Assembly (NCBI GenBank): GCA_943789355.1
Contig: CALSTU010000001.1
Location: forward strand, 124,001-188,000
Origin: UBA7430 sp002478765
GTDB taxonomy: Bacteria > Bacteroidota > Bacteroidia > Flavobacteriales > UBA7430
Direction of reading: 5' to 3'
DNA: 64,000 nt
This document shows, piece by piece, positions 1-8,906 of the stretch; within the stretch, counting starts at the first letter, position 1; each line of letters starts with the position of its first letter. The position numbers and the translations under genes are program-made. The notes under the pieces are model-generated. The model was given only the letters and a program-made list of their open reading frames with translations. It had not been told where the DNA came from and did no database searches.

Positions 1-1
1 A

Positions 2-379
2 CCAAGAACTCTGACGGCTGCCTATCGTTTTTACTGCAATAAAGAGCTTCTCGGAGCTCATGGCGCCGAAGCCGACACCAGAGCAACCTACGAAATTTTA
101 AAAGCACAAGTAGAACGATACAATGAGTTGGATGGAGACTCTGAGTCCATGGCAGAATTTACAAAACCTGCACAACCAAATGCTGACCTTGCGGGGATGA
201 TAAAATTTAACGCAAAGGGGCAAGAAATCTTTAATTTTGGAAAACACAAGGGCAAAGCAGTATCTGAAGTGTTAGATCGAGAACCCGGTTATTATTCCTG
301 GATGCAAAATGCAGACTTTCCCGTATACACCAAGAAAGTGTTGACAGCCATCAAACTCAGAAATTTCAACAACCAATGA
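2..379 (+). CDS. DnaQ-type 3'-5' exonuclease (DNA polymerase III epsilon-like), 3' part only
   Basis: The frame is open from base 2, so the gene begins before the window; the last 125 codons are present. The start of this fragment holds the end of the DEDDh exonuclease domain: the segment LGAHGAEADTRATYEIL contains the His and Asp of the ExoIII motif. After a linker comes a C-terminal block (FNFGKHKGKAVSEVL, then PGYYSWM) that matches the ExoX-like C-terminal domain of Bacteroidota exonucleases. The family removes mismatched 3' nucleotides as a proofreading or repair nuclease. It overlaps the next gene by four bases (ATGA), suggesting translational coupling. An internal ATG at 128 lies inside the conserved domain and is not the real start. 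Confidence 0.85.
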   Translation, partial: PRTLTAAYRFYCNKELLGAHGAEADTRATYEILKAQVERYNELDGDSESMAEFTKPAQPNADLAGMIKFNAKGQEIFNFGKHKGKAVSEVLDREPGYYSWMQNADFPVYTKKVLTAIKLRNFNNQ

Positions 380-975
380 AAATCATTTGTATTGGCAGAA
401 ACTACGGTGGACAGGATAAAGGATTTAAAAGTCCACTTCCTGAAGTACCCCTATTTTTTGTAAAGCCTGATACGGCACTTCTGAGAACCAACACTTTTTA
501 TTTACCACCTTACAGCAGCAACATTCATTATGAAATCGAGTTGGCTGTAAAAATCAAAAAGGTAGGAAAGTGTATATCCAAAAAATTTGCACCCAACTAT
601 TACGATGAAATTAGCCTAGGTCTTGACTTTACGGCTAGAGACTTACTCGATGAATGCATTAAAAAAGGAATGCCTTGGGAAATCGCAAAAGGATTTGACA
701 GTTCTGCTCCTATAGGTCAATGGTACCAGAAAAAGGACCTTACAAATCTCGATTTTTATTTATTGAAAAATGGAGAAAAAGTACAGCAAGGAAACCCCTC
801 TCAAATGCTCTTTGATGTGGATACCATTATTGAGTATGTTTCAAAATTTTTAACCTTAAAAAAAGGGGACTTAATTTTTACTGGAACACCTTCGGGAGTG
901 GGTGAAATAAAGTCTGGGGATCTGTTTCAGGGATTTCTCAACCAGAAAAAAACTATAGAACTCAAAGTAAGATGA
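376..975 (+). CDS. Fumarylacetoacetate hydrolase family protein
   Basis: A 199-residue single-domain member of the FAH superfamily (FAHD1/YcgM size class). The start gives MKIICIGRNYGG, the usual N-terminus. The metal-binding acidic residues are visible in HYEIELAV (about residues 55-62) and in the LDFTARD segment. WEIAKGFDSSAPIG and the FTGTPSGVG motif near the C-terminus are the standard family signatures. Relatives act as acylpyruvate hydrolases or oxaloacetate decarboxylases using Mg2+ or Mn2+; the exact substrate cannot be told from sequence. The start overlaps the exonuclease stop by four bases, so the two are probably one transcription unit. Confidence 0.88.
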   Translation: MKIICIGRNYGGQDKGFKSPLPEVPLFFVKPDTALLRTNTFYLPPYSSNIHYEIELAVKIKKVGKCISKKFAPNYYDEISLGLDFTARDLLDECIKKGMPWEIAKGFDSSAPIGQWYQKKDLTNLDFYLLKNGEKVQQGNPSQMLFDVDTIIEYVSKFLTLKKGDLIFTGTPSGVGEIKSGDLFQGFLNQKKTIELKVR

Positions 976-1041
976 TTCTTTACGATGTCTTATGACAACA
1001 ATCATAACAAGGAGTGTAGACAAATCTGAAACAAAAAACCG

Positions 1042-2571
1042 TCAGCTTTTTTCCTTGATAATTTCGGAAATTGGCCTTTCCTCAATGTGACTCTCCAACC
1101 ATGAAAGAATATCCAAATACAAAAAGGCTCTTTTTTCATAAGGATGGTCCTCATAAAGCTTTAGAGTCTTATAAAGCTTTTTCAACTCCTCTTTAACTTG
1201 ATTTGGGAAAATATACCCCAACTTTCTTACAAACTTAATTAGTTCCTTCTGGACCTCATACAAGTCATCCATTTTGATTAAGAACTTATAGGTCTCTTTA
1301 ATTTGTTTGTCAAGATGTAAATCAACACCTGATTCATAGTGAGCAATCAGACTTAAAACACGTGAAAAGCACATTAAATCCTCACGAACCTTAAGATCTT
1401 TGTTGTCTATAATCTGGCTGAGGTATGCTATGCAATTTTTATAATCGGCGGAGCCAAAATAGAGACATGAAATCTTGTAATAGAGCACCATAATATGATG
1501 GTTATCCAATCGATCTTTATACTTACGGATGCCCTTAATAATTTCATCGACAGAGGAAATACCTTCTTGAAAGTTACCTTTTAAAAAATGTAAATTGAGT
1601 TTGTTGTTGTGCAAGTATAAAAACCTCAACACCTCAATATTGTCATTATTCGGGAATTTATCTGAGCTTATGGATTTTTCAAAATCAAGCAATGATTGCT
1701 CTAATTTGTTTGTATTTCTAATCAGGTATAAAGATTCCATCAGATAATGATTTCCTCGAATATAAAAAACCGGATTGAATGCAATCATCGATCTATTGTC
1801 GTGAAATAACTCCACCCATTTTTTTGAATACTTGTAACAAGATAAAAAATCTTGAACCGTAAAAGCATACCAAAGGAACGTTTTATACAACCAAAGTTTT
1901 TCACGAAAGCCCATGACCTCCCATTCGTACGTTGGTAACTCTTGCTCGAAAAAAGATGTCACTTGGTTGTGCTCATTTTCATTTTTCACATAACCTGTTT
2001 TAAGCATCTTACCGTACAATTTAAGTGATAAGTTTGACAGCTTGCTAGTGAGTGAGTTTTTGTTGGTTAATTCTGTTGCTTCACGGGTCAACTCATCAGA
2101 CCTTGAACTTATGCTTCTTGTTATGTATTGTGATTCGATAATCTTCTCGAACTCAACAATTTCTACAGCACTGTTGTTCTCGTTATATTCAACAGCCAAG
2201 GACTTTGCCTTTTCCAACACTTTAAGGCTTTGTTTGTAAAGTCCTTTGTGATATAAAATGGTAGCAAAATCCAATTGCTCTCTTATTTGTGTTCGAATGT
2301 TTTGATGTAAAGGATTCAGTCGTAAACTGATTAATATCTGCTTGTATAAATGTGCTTTTAAATTGGAAAATTGAGCTTTTGTAACGATTCCCTTCCTGAT
2401 GATAAGATCCTCGTCAAGTCCTTCGCACTTGTTTATATGATCAAACAACGCGATAAACTTAGAGTCCGTATTTACCCCTACCCGACCAACATAAACCTTA
2501 AATTGTCGTTTTTCAGATTTTGAGAGTGACTTTATTAAAATAAATAAAGGATCTTTTTGGTTATTGATCAT
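1042..2571 (-). CDS. Uncharacterised alpha-helical repeat (TPR-like) protein
   Basis: A 509-residue protein I cannot assign to a named family. It is rich in Leu, Lys, Tyr and Glu with regularly spaced hydrophobic residues, as in tetratricopeptide-like helical repeats; segments such as YHKGLYKQSLKVLEKAKSLA (about residues 107-126) and the YYKISCLYFGSADYKNCIAYL region (about 365-385) look like individual TPR helical hairpins. It has no signal peptide, membrane segment or catalytic motif, so it is probably a cytoplasmic scaffold-like protein. It stands alone on the minus strand, divergent from leuA with about 210 bases between. Start chosen at the first ATG (MINNQKDPLF). Confidence 0.75.
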   Translation of the reverse strand: MINNQKDPLFILIKSLSKSEKRQFKVYVGRVGVNTDSKFIALFDHINKCEGLDEDLIIRKGIVTKAQFSNLKAHLYKQILISLRLNPLHQNIRTQIREQLDFATILYHKGLYKQSLKVLEKAKSLAVEYNENNSAVEIVEFEKIIESQYITRSISSRSDELTREATELTNKNSLTSKLSNLSLKLYGKMLKTGYVKNENEHNQVTSFFEQELPTYEWEVMGFREKLWLYKTFLWYAFTVQDFLSCYKYSKKWVELFHDNRSMIAFNPVFYIRGNHYLMESLYLIRNTNKLEQSLLDFEKSISSDKFPNNDNIEVLRFLYLHNNKLNLHFLKGNFQEGISSVDEIIKGIRKYKDRLDNHHIMVLYYKISCLYFGSADYKNCIAYLSQIIDNKDLKVREDLMCFSRVLSLIAHYESGVDLHLDKQIKETYKFLIKMDDLYEVQKELIKFVRKLGYIFPNQVKEELKKLYKTLKLYEDHPYEKRAFLYLDILSWLESHIEERPISEIIKEKS

Positions 2572-2717
2572 CGTAATTATTTAGACTTTAAATACTTAAT
2601 TATCAACTACAAACACTCACAACCAAGGAGTTAAACATTGTAATTAATTAAAAACCTGATTCCCTATTAAAAGACCAAATTATAAATTCGTATTAGATTT
2701 AAAAAACGAAAGAGGAA

Positions 2718-2754
2718 GATATTTTTTCAGAGCCCTATTTTTCTGAGAAATATC
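2718..2754 (+). promoter_or_regulatory. Imperfect inverted repeat upstream of leuA
   Basis: The arm GATATTTTTTCAG is followed by an 11-12 base loop and CTGAGAAATATC, giving a near-perfect stem with one bulge and one G-U pair. It ends about 30 bases before the leuA ATG. The loop contains TATTTTTC, one base off the Bacteroidota -7 consensus, so the repeat could be an operator over the promoter; alternatively, if transcription starts further upstream, it forms an RNA hairpin in the leader. No Leu-rich leader peptide is visible. The role is inferred. Confidence 0.35.
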
Positions 2755-2783
2755 TAAAATTGGTAATTTATTTAAGCCCCAAA

Positions 2784-3944
2784 ATGAGCGGTAAAAATGT
2801 ACAAATTTTCGACACAACCCTAAGAGATGGAGAACAAGTTCCAGGTTGTAAGCTTAATACACAGCAAAAGTTAGTCATAGCAGAGCGACTTGACCAACTT
2901 GGTGTTGATATTATGGAAGCAGGTTTCCCTATTTCCAGCCCCGGTGACTTCACCTCGGTAGAAGAAATCTCTAAAATAGTAAAAAATGCATCGGTATGTG
3001 CCCTCTCAAGATCTGTTGAGAAAGACATAAAAATCGCTGCAGAGGCATTGAAGTATGCAAAACGCCCACGAATACACACGGGAATTGGTACCTCTGATCT
3101 TCACATCAAACATAAATTCAATTCGACCCAAGAAAAAATCATTGAACGAGGGGTTTCTGCTGTAAAGTATGCGAAATCGTTTGTAGAAGATGTTGAATTC
3201 TATGCAGAAGATGCTGGTCGAACGGACAACGAATATTTAGCACGAGTTTGTGAGGCTGTCATCAAAGCCGGTGCAACAGTTCTAAACATGCCCGATACAA
3301 CAGGTTACTGTCTTCCTGAGGAATACGGTGCAAAGATCAAGTATTTAATGGAAAATGTTAAGGGCATAGAAAACGTGATTATTTCTTGTCATTGCCACAA
3401 TGATTTGGGGCTTGCAACAGCAAATTCCATATCAGGTGTTCTTAACGGTGCGAGACAGATTGAATGCACCATCAATGGAATTGGTGAACGAGCAGGAAAT
3501 ACAGCATTGGAAGAAGTCGTCATGATCATGAGGCAACATGCTTCATTAGACCTTCACACAAACATCAACCCAAAGCTTTTATTTGATACGAGTAGAATGG
3601 TATCTGAAAGTATGGGTATTTATGTTCAGCCGAACAAAGCTATTGTAGGTGTAAATGCATTTGCACATAGTTCTGGAATCCATCAAGATGGTGTTATTAA
3701 AAATCGTAAGACCTACGAGATTATTGATCCGGACGAAGTTGGAGCATCCGAGTCAGCCATCATACTTACTGCAAGGAGCGGACGAGCAGCTCTTGCATAC
3801 AGAGCAAACAAGATTGGCTACAACTTGAGTAAAATCGAGTTGGATCATGCCTACAAAACCTTTCTTGATTATGCAGATGAGAAGAAAGAGATTGTCGATG
3901 AAGACATTCACGAAATCATTAAAAAATCAGTTCATTTAGCGTAA
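2784..3944 (+). CDS. leuA: 2-isopropylmalate synthase, short form without the regulatory domain
   Basis: Condenses acetyl-CoA with 2-oxoisovalerate, the first committed step of leucine synthesis. The TIM-barrel domain carries DTTLRDGEQ (about residue 10), the metal-binding HCHND motif (about residue 205) and GERAGN (about 239). Subdomains that follow the barrel are present (HSSGIHQDG, about 300), but the protein ends at 386 residues; canonical LeuA of about 510-570 residues carries a further C-terminal leucine-binding allosteric domain. I chose the ATG at 2784 over an in-frame TTG at 2760 because family proteins begin near this point. First gene of the leu/ilv cluster. A homocitrate or citramalate synthase is possible from length alone but unlikely beside leuCDB. 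Confidence 0.92.
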   Translation: MSGKNVQIFDTTLRDGEQVPGCKLNTQQKLVIAERLDQLGVDIMEAGFPISSPGDFTSVEEISKIVKNASVCALSRSVEKDIKIAAEALKYAKRPRIHTGIGTSDLHIKHKFNSTQEKIIERGVSAVKYAKSFVEDVEFYAEDAGRTDNEYLARVCEAVIKAGATVLNMPDTTGYCLPEEYGAKIKYLMENVKGIENVIISCHCHNDLGLATANSISGVLNGARQIECTINGIGERAGNTALEEVVMIMRQHASLDLHTNINPKLLFDTSRMVSESMGIYVQPNKAIVGVNAFAHSSGIHQDGVIKNRKTYEIIDPDEVGASESAIILTARSGRAALAYRANKIGYNLSKIELDHAYKTFLDYADEKKEIVDEDIHEIIKKSVHLA

Positions 3945-3989
3945 ATTGTGCTTCTATAATTAAGCACAAACAACCTTAAAAAAAAAGTT

Positions 3990-5372
3990 GTGAAAAAAAC
4001 CTTATTTGATAAAGTATGGGATGCTCATGTTGTCAAAGAAATGAAGGATAAACAACAAATCCTTTACATTGACAAACACTTAATTCATGAAGTAACAAGC
4101 CCACAAGCGTTTAATGAACTTGAACAGCGTGGCATACCTGTTTTTAGACCCAAGCAAATAGTTGCAACAGCTGATCATAACACGCCTACCATTGACCAAC
4201 ACTTGCCGGTTAAGGATGAGATGTCGAGAAACCAGTTGAACCAGTTGAGTAAAAATTGCTCAAAAAATAACATTACACTTTACGACCTTGGACACAAGTA
4301 CAACGGTATCGCTCATGTAATGTCTCCTGAGCTCGGTATTACTCAACCCGGAATGACTATGGTTTGTGGAGACAGTCATACGTCAACCCACGGAGCCTTT
4401 GGTACGATTGCTTTTGGAATTGGAACCAGTCAGGTAGCTCAAGTTTTTGCGAGTCAAAGTCTACTCTTACAAAAACCAAAAAGTCTAAGAATTACAGTTG
4501 ATGGCGATCTTAAGCCGGGAGTACTTCCAAAGGATGTCATCTTATACATCATCGCCAAATTAGGAACCAATTCAGGTACAGGGTATTTCTGTGAATATGC
4601 GGGAACAGTATTCCAAGAGATGTCTATGGAGGGTCGTATGACTGTTTGTAATATGAGTATTGAAATGGGTGCTCGTGGTGGAATGATAGCTCCAGATGAA
4701 ACAACCTTCAATTACATTAAAGGTCGTGAGTTTGCTCCTAAAGGAAACGACTTTGATAAAAAAGTAGCTTATTGGAAAACGTTACCAACAGATCCAGGTG
4801 CCTCTTTTGATCAAGAATACCACTTAGATGCTCAGGACATCGAGCCTATGATTACCTTCGGTACAAATCCAGGTATGGGAATTAAGATAAACGAAAGCAT
4901 TCCTTCAGAGGACAACGCATCGTTTGAAAAGTCTTTAGCCTACATGAACTTTGAGAAAGGACAGTCTTTAATTGACCAACAAGTAAACTATGTTTTTATA
5001 GGTAGTTGTACAAACGGACGTATAGAAGACTTTAGAGCTGCTGCAAAATTTATTGAAGGAAAGGTTAAAGCTGATCACGTAACCGCATGGTTTGTTCCAG
5101 GATCTCAACAAGTTGCAAAACAAATTGAAGAAGAAGGTTTGAAAGAAATTTTTGAACAAGCTGGTTTTCAACTTAGACAACCTGGCTGCTCTGCATGTTT
5201 AGCTATGAATGACGATAAGATACCAGAAGGAGAATATTGTGTATCTACTTCGAACAGAAACTTTGAAGGAAGGCAAGGCCAAGGAGCTAGAACCATTCTT
5301 GCTAGCCCACTTGTAGCAGCTGCTACGGCAATAAACGGAAAAATTATTGACATCACTAAACAATTCGTTTGA
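3990..5372 (+). CDS. leuC: 3-isopropylmalate dehydratase large subunit
   Basis: Aconitase-family subunit that, with LeuD, isomerises 2-isopropylmalate to 3-isopropylmalate using a [4Fe-4S] cluster. The 460-residue length is normal. Visible signatures are KTLFDKVWDAHVV at the N-terminus, CGDSHTSTHGAFG (about residues 127-139), the cluster Cys in FIGSCTNGRIEDF (about 339) and the paired cluster cysteines in QPGCSACLAM (about 400). The start is a GTG at 3990, which is where family members begin (MKKTLFDK). It follows leuA by 45 bases and ends one base before the leuD ATG, so LeuC and LeuD are translationally coupled. Confidence 0.96.
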   Translation: MKKTLFDKVWDAHVVKEMKDKQQILYIDKHLIHEVTSPQAFNELEQRGIPVFRPKQIVATADHNTPTIDQHLPVKDEMSRNQLNQLSKNCSKNNITLYDLGHKYNGIAHVMSPELGITQPGMTMVCGDSHTSTHGAFGTIAFGIGTSQVAQVFASQSLLLQKPKSLRITVDGDLKPGVLPKDVILYIIAKLGTNSGTGYFCEYAGTVFQEMSMEGRMTVCNMSIEMGARGGMIAPDETTFNYIKGREFAPKGNDFDKKVAYWKTLPTDPGASFDQEYHLDAQDIEPMITFGTNPGMGIKINESIPSEDNASFEKSLAYMNFEKGQSLIDQQVNYVFIGSCTNGRIEDFRAAAKFIEGKVKADHVTAWFVPGSQQVAKQIEEEGLKEIFEQAGFQLRQPGCSACLAMNDDKIPEGEYCVSTSNRNFEGRQGQGARTILASPLVAAATAINGKIIDITKQFV

Positions 5373-5373
5373 T

Positions 5374-5964
5374 ATGGATAAGTTTACAAAAATAACATCT
5401 TCTGCCATTCCTTTGGCAATCGAAAATATCGACACCGATCAGATTATACCTGCGCGTTTCCTTAAGGCTACTGATAAAAAAGGTTTTGGTGAAAATCTTT
5501 TCAGAGACTGGCGTTTCGATAAAAATGGAAAAATCAACAACGATTTCCCATTAAACGACAAAAGATTTTCGGGAAGTATATTAGTGGCTGGAGACAACTT
5601 TGGATGTGGATCTAGTAGAGAACACGCTGCATGGGCTGTTCATGGTTATGGAATCAAAGTCGTTGTATCCAGTTTTTTTGCTGACATTTTTAAAGGTAAT
5701 GCACTTAACAATGGTGTATTACCCGTACAAGTGTCCCCTTCTTTTTTGAAAAATATTTTTGAGGCTATTCAGAATGATTCGGATACAGAAATTGAAGTTG
5801 ATCTAGAAAATCAAGAGATCACGATACTTTCAAACCAAAATTTCGAAAGCTTTGAAATAAATAGCTACAAGAAAACATGCCTCATAAACGGTTATGACGA
5901 TATTGACTTCTTGGTGAGCATGAAAGAAGACATTCAAGCATTTGAAAAAGCCAGAGTAGAATAA
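5374..5964 (+). CDS. leuD: 3-isopropylmalate dehydratase small subunit
   Basis: Swivel-domain partner of LeuC. The 196-residue protein contains IDTDQIIPARFLK (about residues 20-32) and the active-site segment GDNFGCGSSREHAAWA (about 70-85), both diagnostic of LeuD. The ATG at 5374 is chosen because it starts directly after the leuC stop and gives the usual MDKFTKITS-type N-terminus; an upstream in-frame TTG at 5347 would overlap leuC with no homologous residues. It lies between leuC and leuB in the cluster. Confidence 0.95.
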   Translation: MDKFTKITSSAIPLAIENIDTDQIIPARFLKATDKKGFGENLFRDWRFDKNGKINNDFPLNDKRFSGSILVAGDNFGCGSSREHAAWAVHGYGIKVVVSSFFADIFKGNALNNGVLPVQVSPSFLKNIFEAIQNDSDTEIEVDLENQEITILSNQNFESFEINSYKKTCLINGYDDIDFLVSMKEDIQAFEKARVE

Positions 5965-6019
5965 AAAACTAAAAACCTTTTTTGAGTAAACCTCAAATAC
6001 AGTACGTAAATTACAAGAA

Positions 6020-7138
6020 ATGAAACTAGATATTGCCGTATTATCAGGAGATGGAATTGGTCCTGAAGTAACCGACCAAGCCATAAAAACATTAAATGCT
6101 ATTGAAAATCGTTTTGATCACAATTTCAATTTTCAAGAGGGTCTTGTTGGCGCAATAGCAATTGACGAAACGGGTGACCCACTTCCAAAAGAAACTTTAG
6201 ATCTGTGTAAAAATACAGATGCTGTTCTCTTTGGTTCTATTGGCGCACCCAAGTATGATAATGACCCAAGTGCTCCAGTTCGTCCCGAGCAGGGACTTCT
6301 GAAGTTAAGAAAAGAACTTGGCCTGTACGCCAACATTCGTCCACTAAAAGCTTACACGACACTATTGGATCAATCACCTCTAAAAAGAGAGATTATTGAA
6401 GGTACTGACATTACAATTTACAGAGAATTAACGGGCGGAATCTACTTTGGTGAGAAGAAAATTAGTGAAGATGGCAATGTAGCTTCTGATCTTTGTGAAT
6501 ATTCTAGACCAGAAATTGAACGTATTAGTCACTTGGCATTCCAAGCAGCACGTAAAAGAAGAAACAAGGTAACCTTGGTGGATAAGGCTAACGTATTAGA
6601 ATCTTCACGACTATGGAGAAAAGTAGTTACGGAATTGGCAGCGTCTACCTACCCGGATGTTGAGTTGCATTTCTTGTTTGTAGACAATGCAGCAATGCAA
6701 ATGATTCTAAATCCAAGTCAGTTTGATGTCATTTTAACCAACAACATCTTTGGTGATATTATTTCTGATGAAGCAAGTGTCATCGGAGGGTCAATTGGAC
6801 TTTTAGCTTCTGCCTCTGCAGGTACTAAATACGCTATGTTTGAACCGATTCACGGATCTTTCCCACAAGCTACGGGTAAAGGAATTGCAAATCCAATTGC
6901 TGCAGTATTGTCTGCGGCTATGTTGCTTGAACATTTTAATCTTTTAGAGGAATCAAAATTGATCAATGAAGCTGTCGAAAAAGCTCTTGAATTTAATCTG
7001 ACAACTCCCGATTTAAATGAAACAAATCCACTAACTACCGACAACGTAGGTGATTTTATTGCGCATTACATTGTAAGTCCTAACGAAGCTTTGGAGAAAT
7101 TCAAAAATGTAAATCTTGGCCAATCTACCGTCATCTAA
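6020..7138 (+). CDS. leuB: 3-isopropylmalate dehydrogenase
   Basis: NAD-dependent oxidative decarboxylation of 3-isopropylmalate, the third step of leucine synthesis. At 372 residues it is full length. Signatures include AVLSGDGIGPEV at the N-terminus, the RPEQGLLKLRKEL segment (about 88-100), the substrate-binding YRELTGGIYFG (about 134-144), KANVLESSRLWR (about 189), and NIFGDIISDEAS with FEPIHGSFPQATGKGIANP (about 240-290), which hold the metal and NAD-binding residues. It lies 55 bases after leuD and completes the leucine-specific branch. Confidence 0.96.
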   Translation: MKLDIAVLSGDGIGPEVTDQAIKTLNAIENRFDHNFNFQEGLVGAIAIDETGDPLPKETLDLCKNTDAVLFGSIGAPKYDNDPSAPVRPEQGLLKLRKELGLYANIRPLKAYTTLLDQSPLKREIIEGTDITIYRELTGGIYFGEKKISEDGNVASDLCEYSRPEIERISHLAFQAARKRRNKVTLVDKANVLESSRLWRKVVTELAASTYPDVELHFLFVDNAAMQMILNPSQFDVILTNNIFGDIISDEASVIGGSIGLLASASAGTKYAMFEPIHGSFPQATGKGIANPIAAVLSAAMLLEHFNLLEESKLINEAVEKALEFNLTTPDLNETNPLTTDNVGDFIAHYIVSPNEALEKFKNVNLGQSTVI

Positions 7139-7153
7139 TCGTCTGAAAAGGCT

Positions 7154-7161
7154 TACTTTTG
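7154..7161 (+). promoter_or_regulatory. Candidate -7 promoter box upstream of ilvD
   Basis: TACTTTTG is an exact match to the Bacteroidota -7 consensus TAnnTTTG and lies 53 bases before the ilvD ATG, in the only long gap between leu and ilv genes. It could be an internal promoter letting ilvDBNCA be transcribed separately from leuACDB. No clear -33 TTG is seen. Confidence 0.4.
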
Positions 7162-7214
7162 TCGAAGTAACAATTGTTTACTGAAAACTATTAACAAAAC
7201 ATCACCTTAGAGGT

Positions 7215-8891
7215 ATGAAATTAAATAAATACAGCTGTCGAATAACGCAAGATGACTCTCAGCCTGCTGCCAAAGCGATGCTTCACGCCATCGGATTGAC
7301 TAAAGAAGATTTTGAGAAGCCATTTATCGGAATAGCAAGTACAGGTTATGAGGGTAACCCTTGTAACATGCATCTGAATGACTTGGCAAAAAAGGTTAAA
7401 GAAGGAACTAAAAATGCCAATCTTGTTGGTTTAATTTTCAACACCATTGGTGTAAGTGATGGTATTTCTATGGGAACACCGGGAATGAGGTTTTCTTTAC
7501 CATCAAGGGACCTGATCGCAGACTCGATGGAAACAGTCGTTAGCGCCATGTCTTATGACGGTTTGGTTACAGTGGTGGGTTGTGACAAAAACATGCCGGG
7601 AGCACTCATCGCTATGTTGCGATTAAACAGACCTAGTGTACTTGTTTATGGAGGTACTATAGCTTCTGGATGTCATGAAGGGAAAAAATTAGACGTTGTT
7701 TCTGCCTTTGAAGCATGGGGCGAAAAGACAGCTGGAATTATAGATGAAAACACTTACGAAAACATTATTGAAAAAGCTTGCCCAGGCGCAGGAGCTTGTG
7801 GAGGAATGTATACAGCAAATACAATGGCAGCTGCCATTGAAGCACTAGGTATGTCGTTACCCTTCAACTCATCTAACCCTGCATTAAGCGCTGACAAACA
7901 AGACGAAAGTGTTCGTGCGGGTGAAGCCCTGTCACTTCTCATTGAAAAAGATCTAAAACCGAAAGATATTGTTACTAAAGCAGCTCTTGAGAATGCCATT
8001 CGCTTAGTGACTGTTCTTGGTGGTTCGACAAATGCAGTTCTTCACTTTTTAGCCATCGCCTATGCCGCTGATGTAGATTTTACATTAAGTGATTTTCAAA
8101 GAATATCGGACAACACACCATTCTTAGCCGACTTAAAACCGAGTGGAAAGTACCTGATGGAAGATGTTCATACCATTGGAGGTATACCTGCTGTAATGAA
8201 ATACATGCTTAATGAAGGCATGCTAAACGGAGATTGTATGACCGTTACTGGTAAGACTCTAGCTGAAAACTTAGAATCTATCCCTTCGCTGTCAGAAGAT
8301 CAGGATGTAATTCGTCCAATCTCAGCTCCGATAAAACCAACAGGACATCTAAGAATATTGTACGGTAACCTTTCTGAAAATGGTGCCGTTGCTAAAATCA
8401 CGGGAAAAGAAGGTTTAAAGTTTGTCGGTACTGCAAAAGTCTTTGATTCAGAATATGATGCAAACGACGGAATACGAGACGGTTTGGTCAAAAAAGGTGA
8501 TGTCGTTGTCATACGATACGAAGGTCCAAAAGGAGGTCCTGGAATGCCTGAAATGCTCAAACCTACTGCTGCCATCATTGGTGCAGGACTTGGTAAAGAT
8601 GTCGCATTAATTACAGATGGGCGATTCTCAGGAGGTACTCACGGATTCGTGGTTGGACACATTTCTCCGGAAGCTCACGAAGGTGGACTGATAGCGTTAA
8701 TCAAAGACGGTGATATAATTACCATAGATGCAAACACAAACACGATAAACGCAGATCTCTCTGAGAAAGAAATAACATTACGAAAAGCCGATTGGAAGAA
8801 ACCGGACTTGAAATTCAAAAAAGGTATCTTATATAAATACGCTAGAAATGTATCATGTGCTTCTGAAGGATGTGTTACTGATAAATCATAA
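7215..8891 (+). CDS. ilvD: Dihydroxy-acid dehydratase
   Basis: Fe-S enzyme that dehydrates dihydroxy acids to the 2-oxo acid precursors of valine, leucine and isoleucine. At 558 residues it matches the family. Seen are the Cys of GNPCNMHLNDLA (about residue 50), VVGCDKNMPGALIAM (about 120-134) and GACGGMYTANTMAAA (about 191-205), supplying the conserved cysteines and metal ligands, plus GRFSGGTHGFVVGHISPEA near residue 470. It follows leuB by 76 bases, with a promoter-like box in the gap, and precedes ilvB by 15 bases. Confidence 0.96.
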   Translation: MKLNKYSCRITQDDSQPAAKAMLHAIGLTKEDFEKPFIGIASTGYEGNPCNMHLNDLAKKVKEGTKNANLVGLIFNTIGVSDGISMGTPGMRFSLPSRDLIADSMETVVSAMSYDGLVTVVGCDKNMPGALIAMLRLNRPSVLVYGGTIASGCHEGKKLDVVSAFEAWGEKTAGIIDENTYENIIEKACPGAGACGGMYTANTMAAAIEALGMSLPFNSSNPALSADKQDESVRAGEALSLLIEKDLKPKDIVTKAALENAIRLVTVLGGSTNAVLHFLAIAYAADVDFTLSDFQRISDNTPFLADLKPSGKYLMEDVHTIGGIPAVMKYMLNEGMLNGDCMTVTGKTLAENLESIPSLSEDQDVIRPISAPIKPTGHLRILYGNLSENGAVAKITGKEGLKFVGTAKVFDSEYDANDGIRDGLVKKGDVVVIRYEGPKGGPGMPEMLKPTAAIIGAGLGKDVALITDGRFSGGTHGFVVGHISPEAHEGGLIALIKDGDIITIDANTNTINADLSEKEITLRKADWKKPDLKFKKGILYKYARNVSCASEGCVTDKS

Positions 8892-8906
8892 AAATCAATA
8901 CTGATT

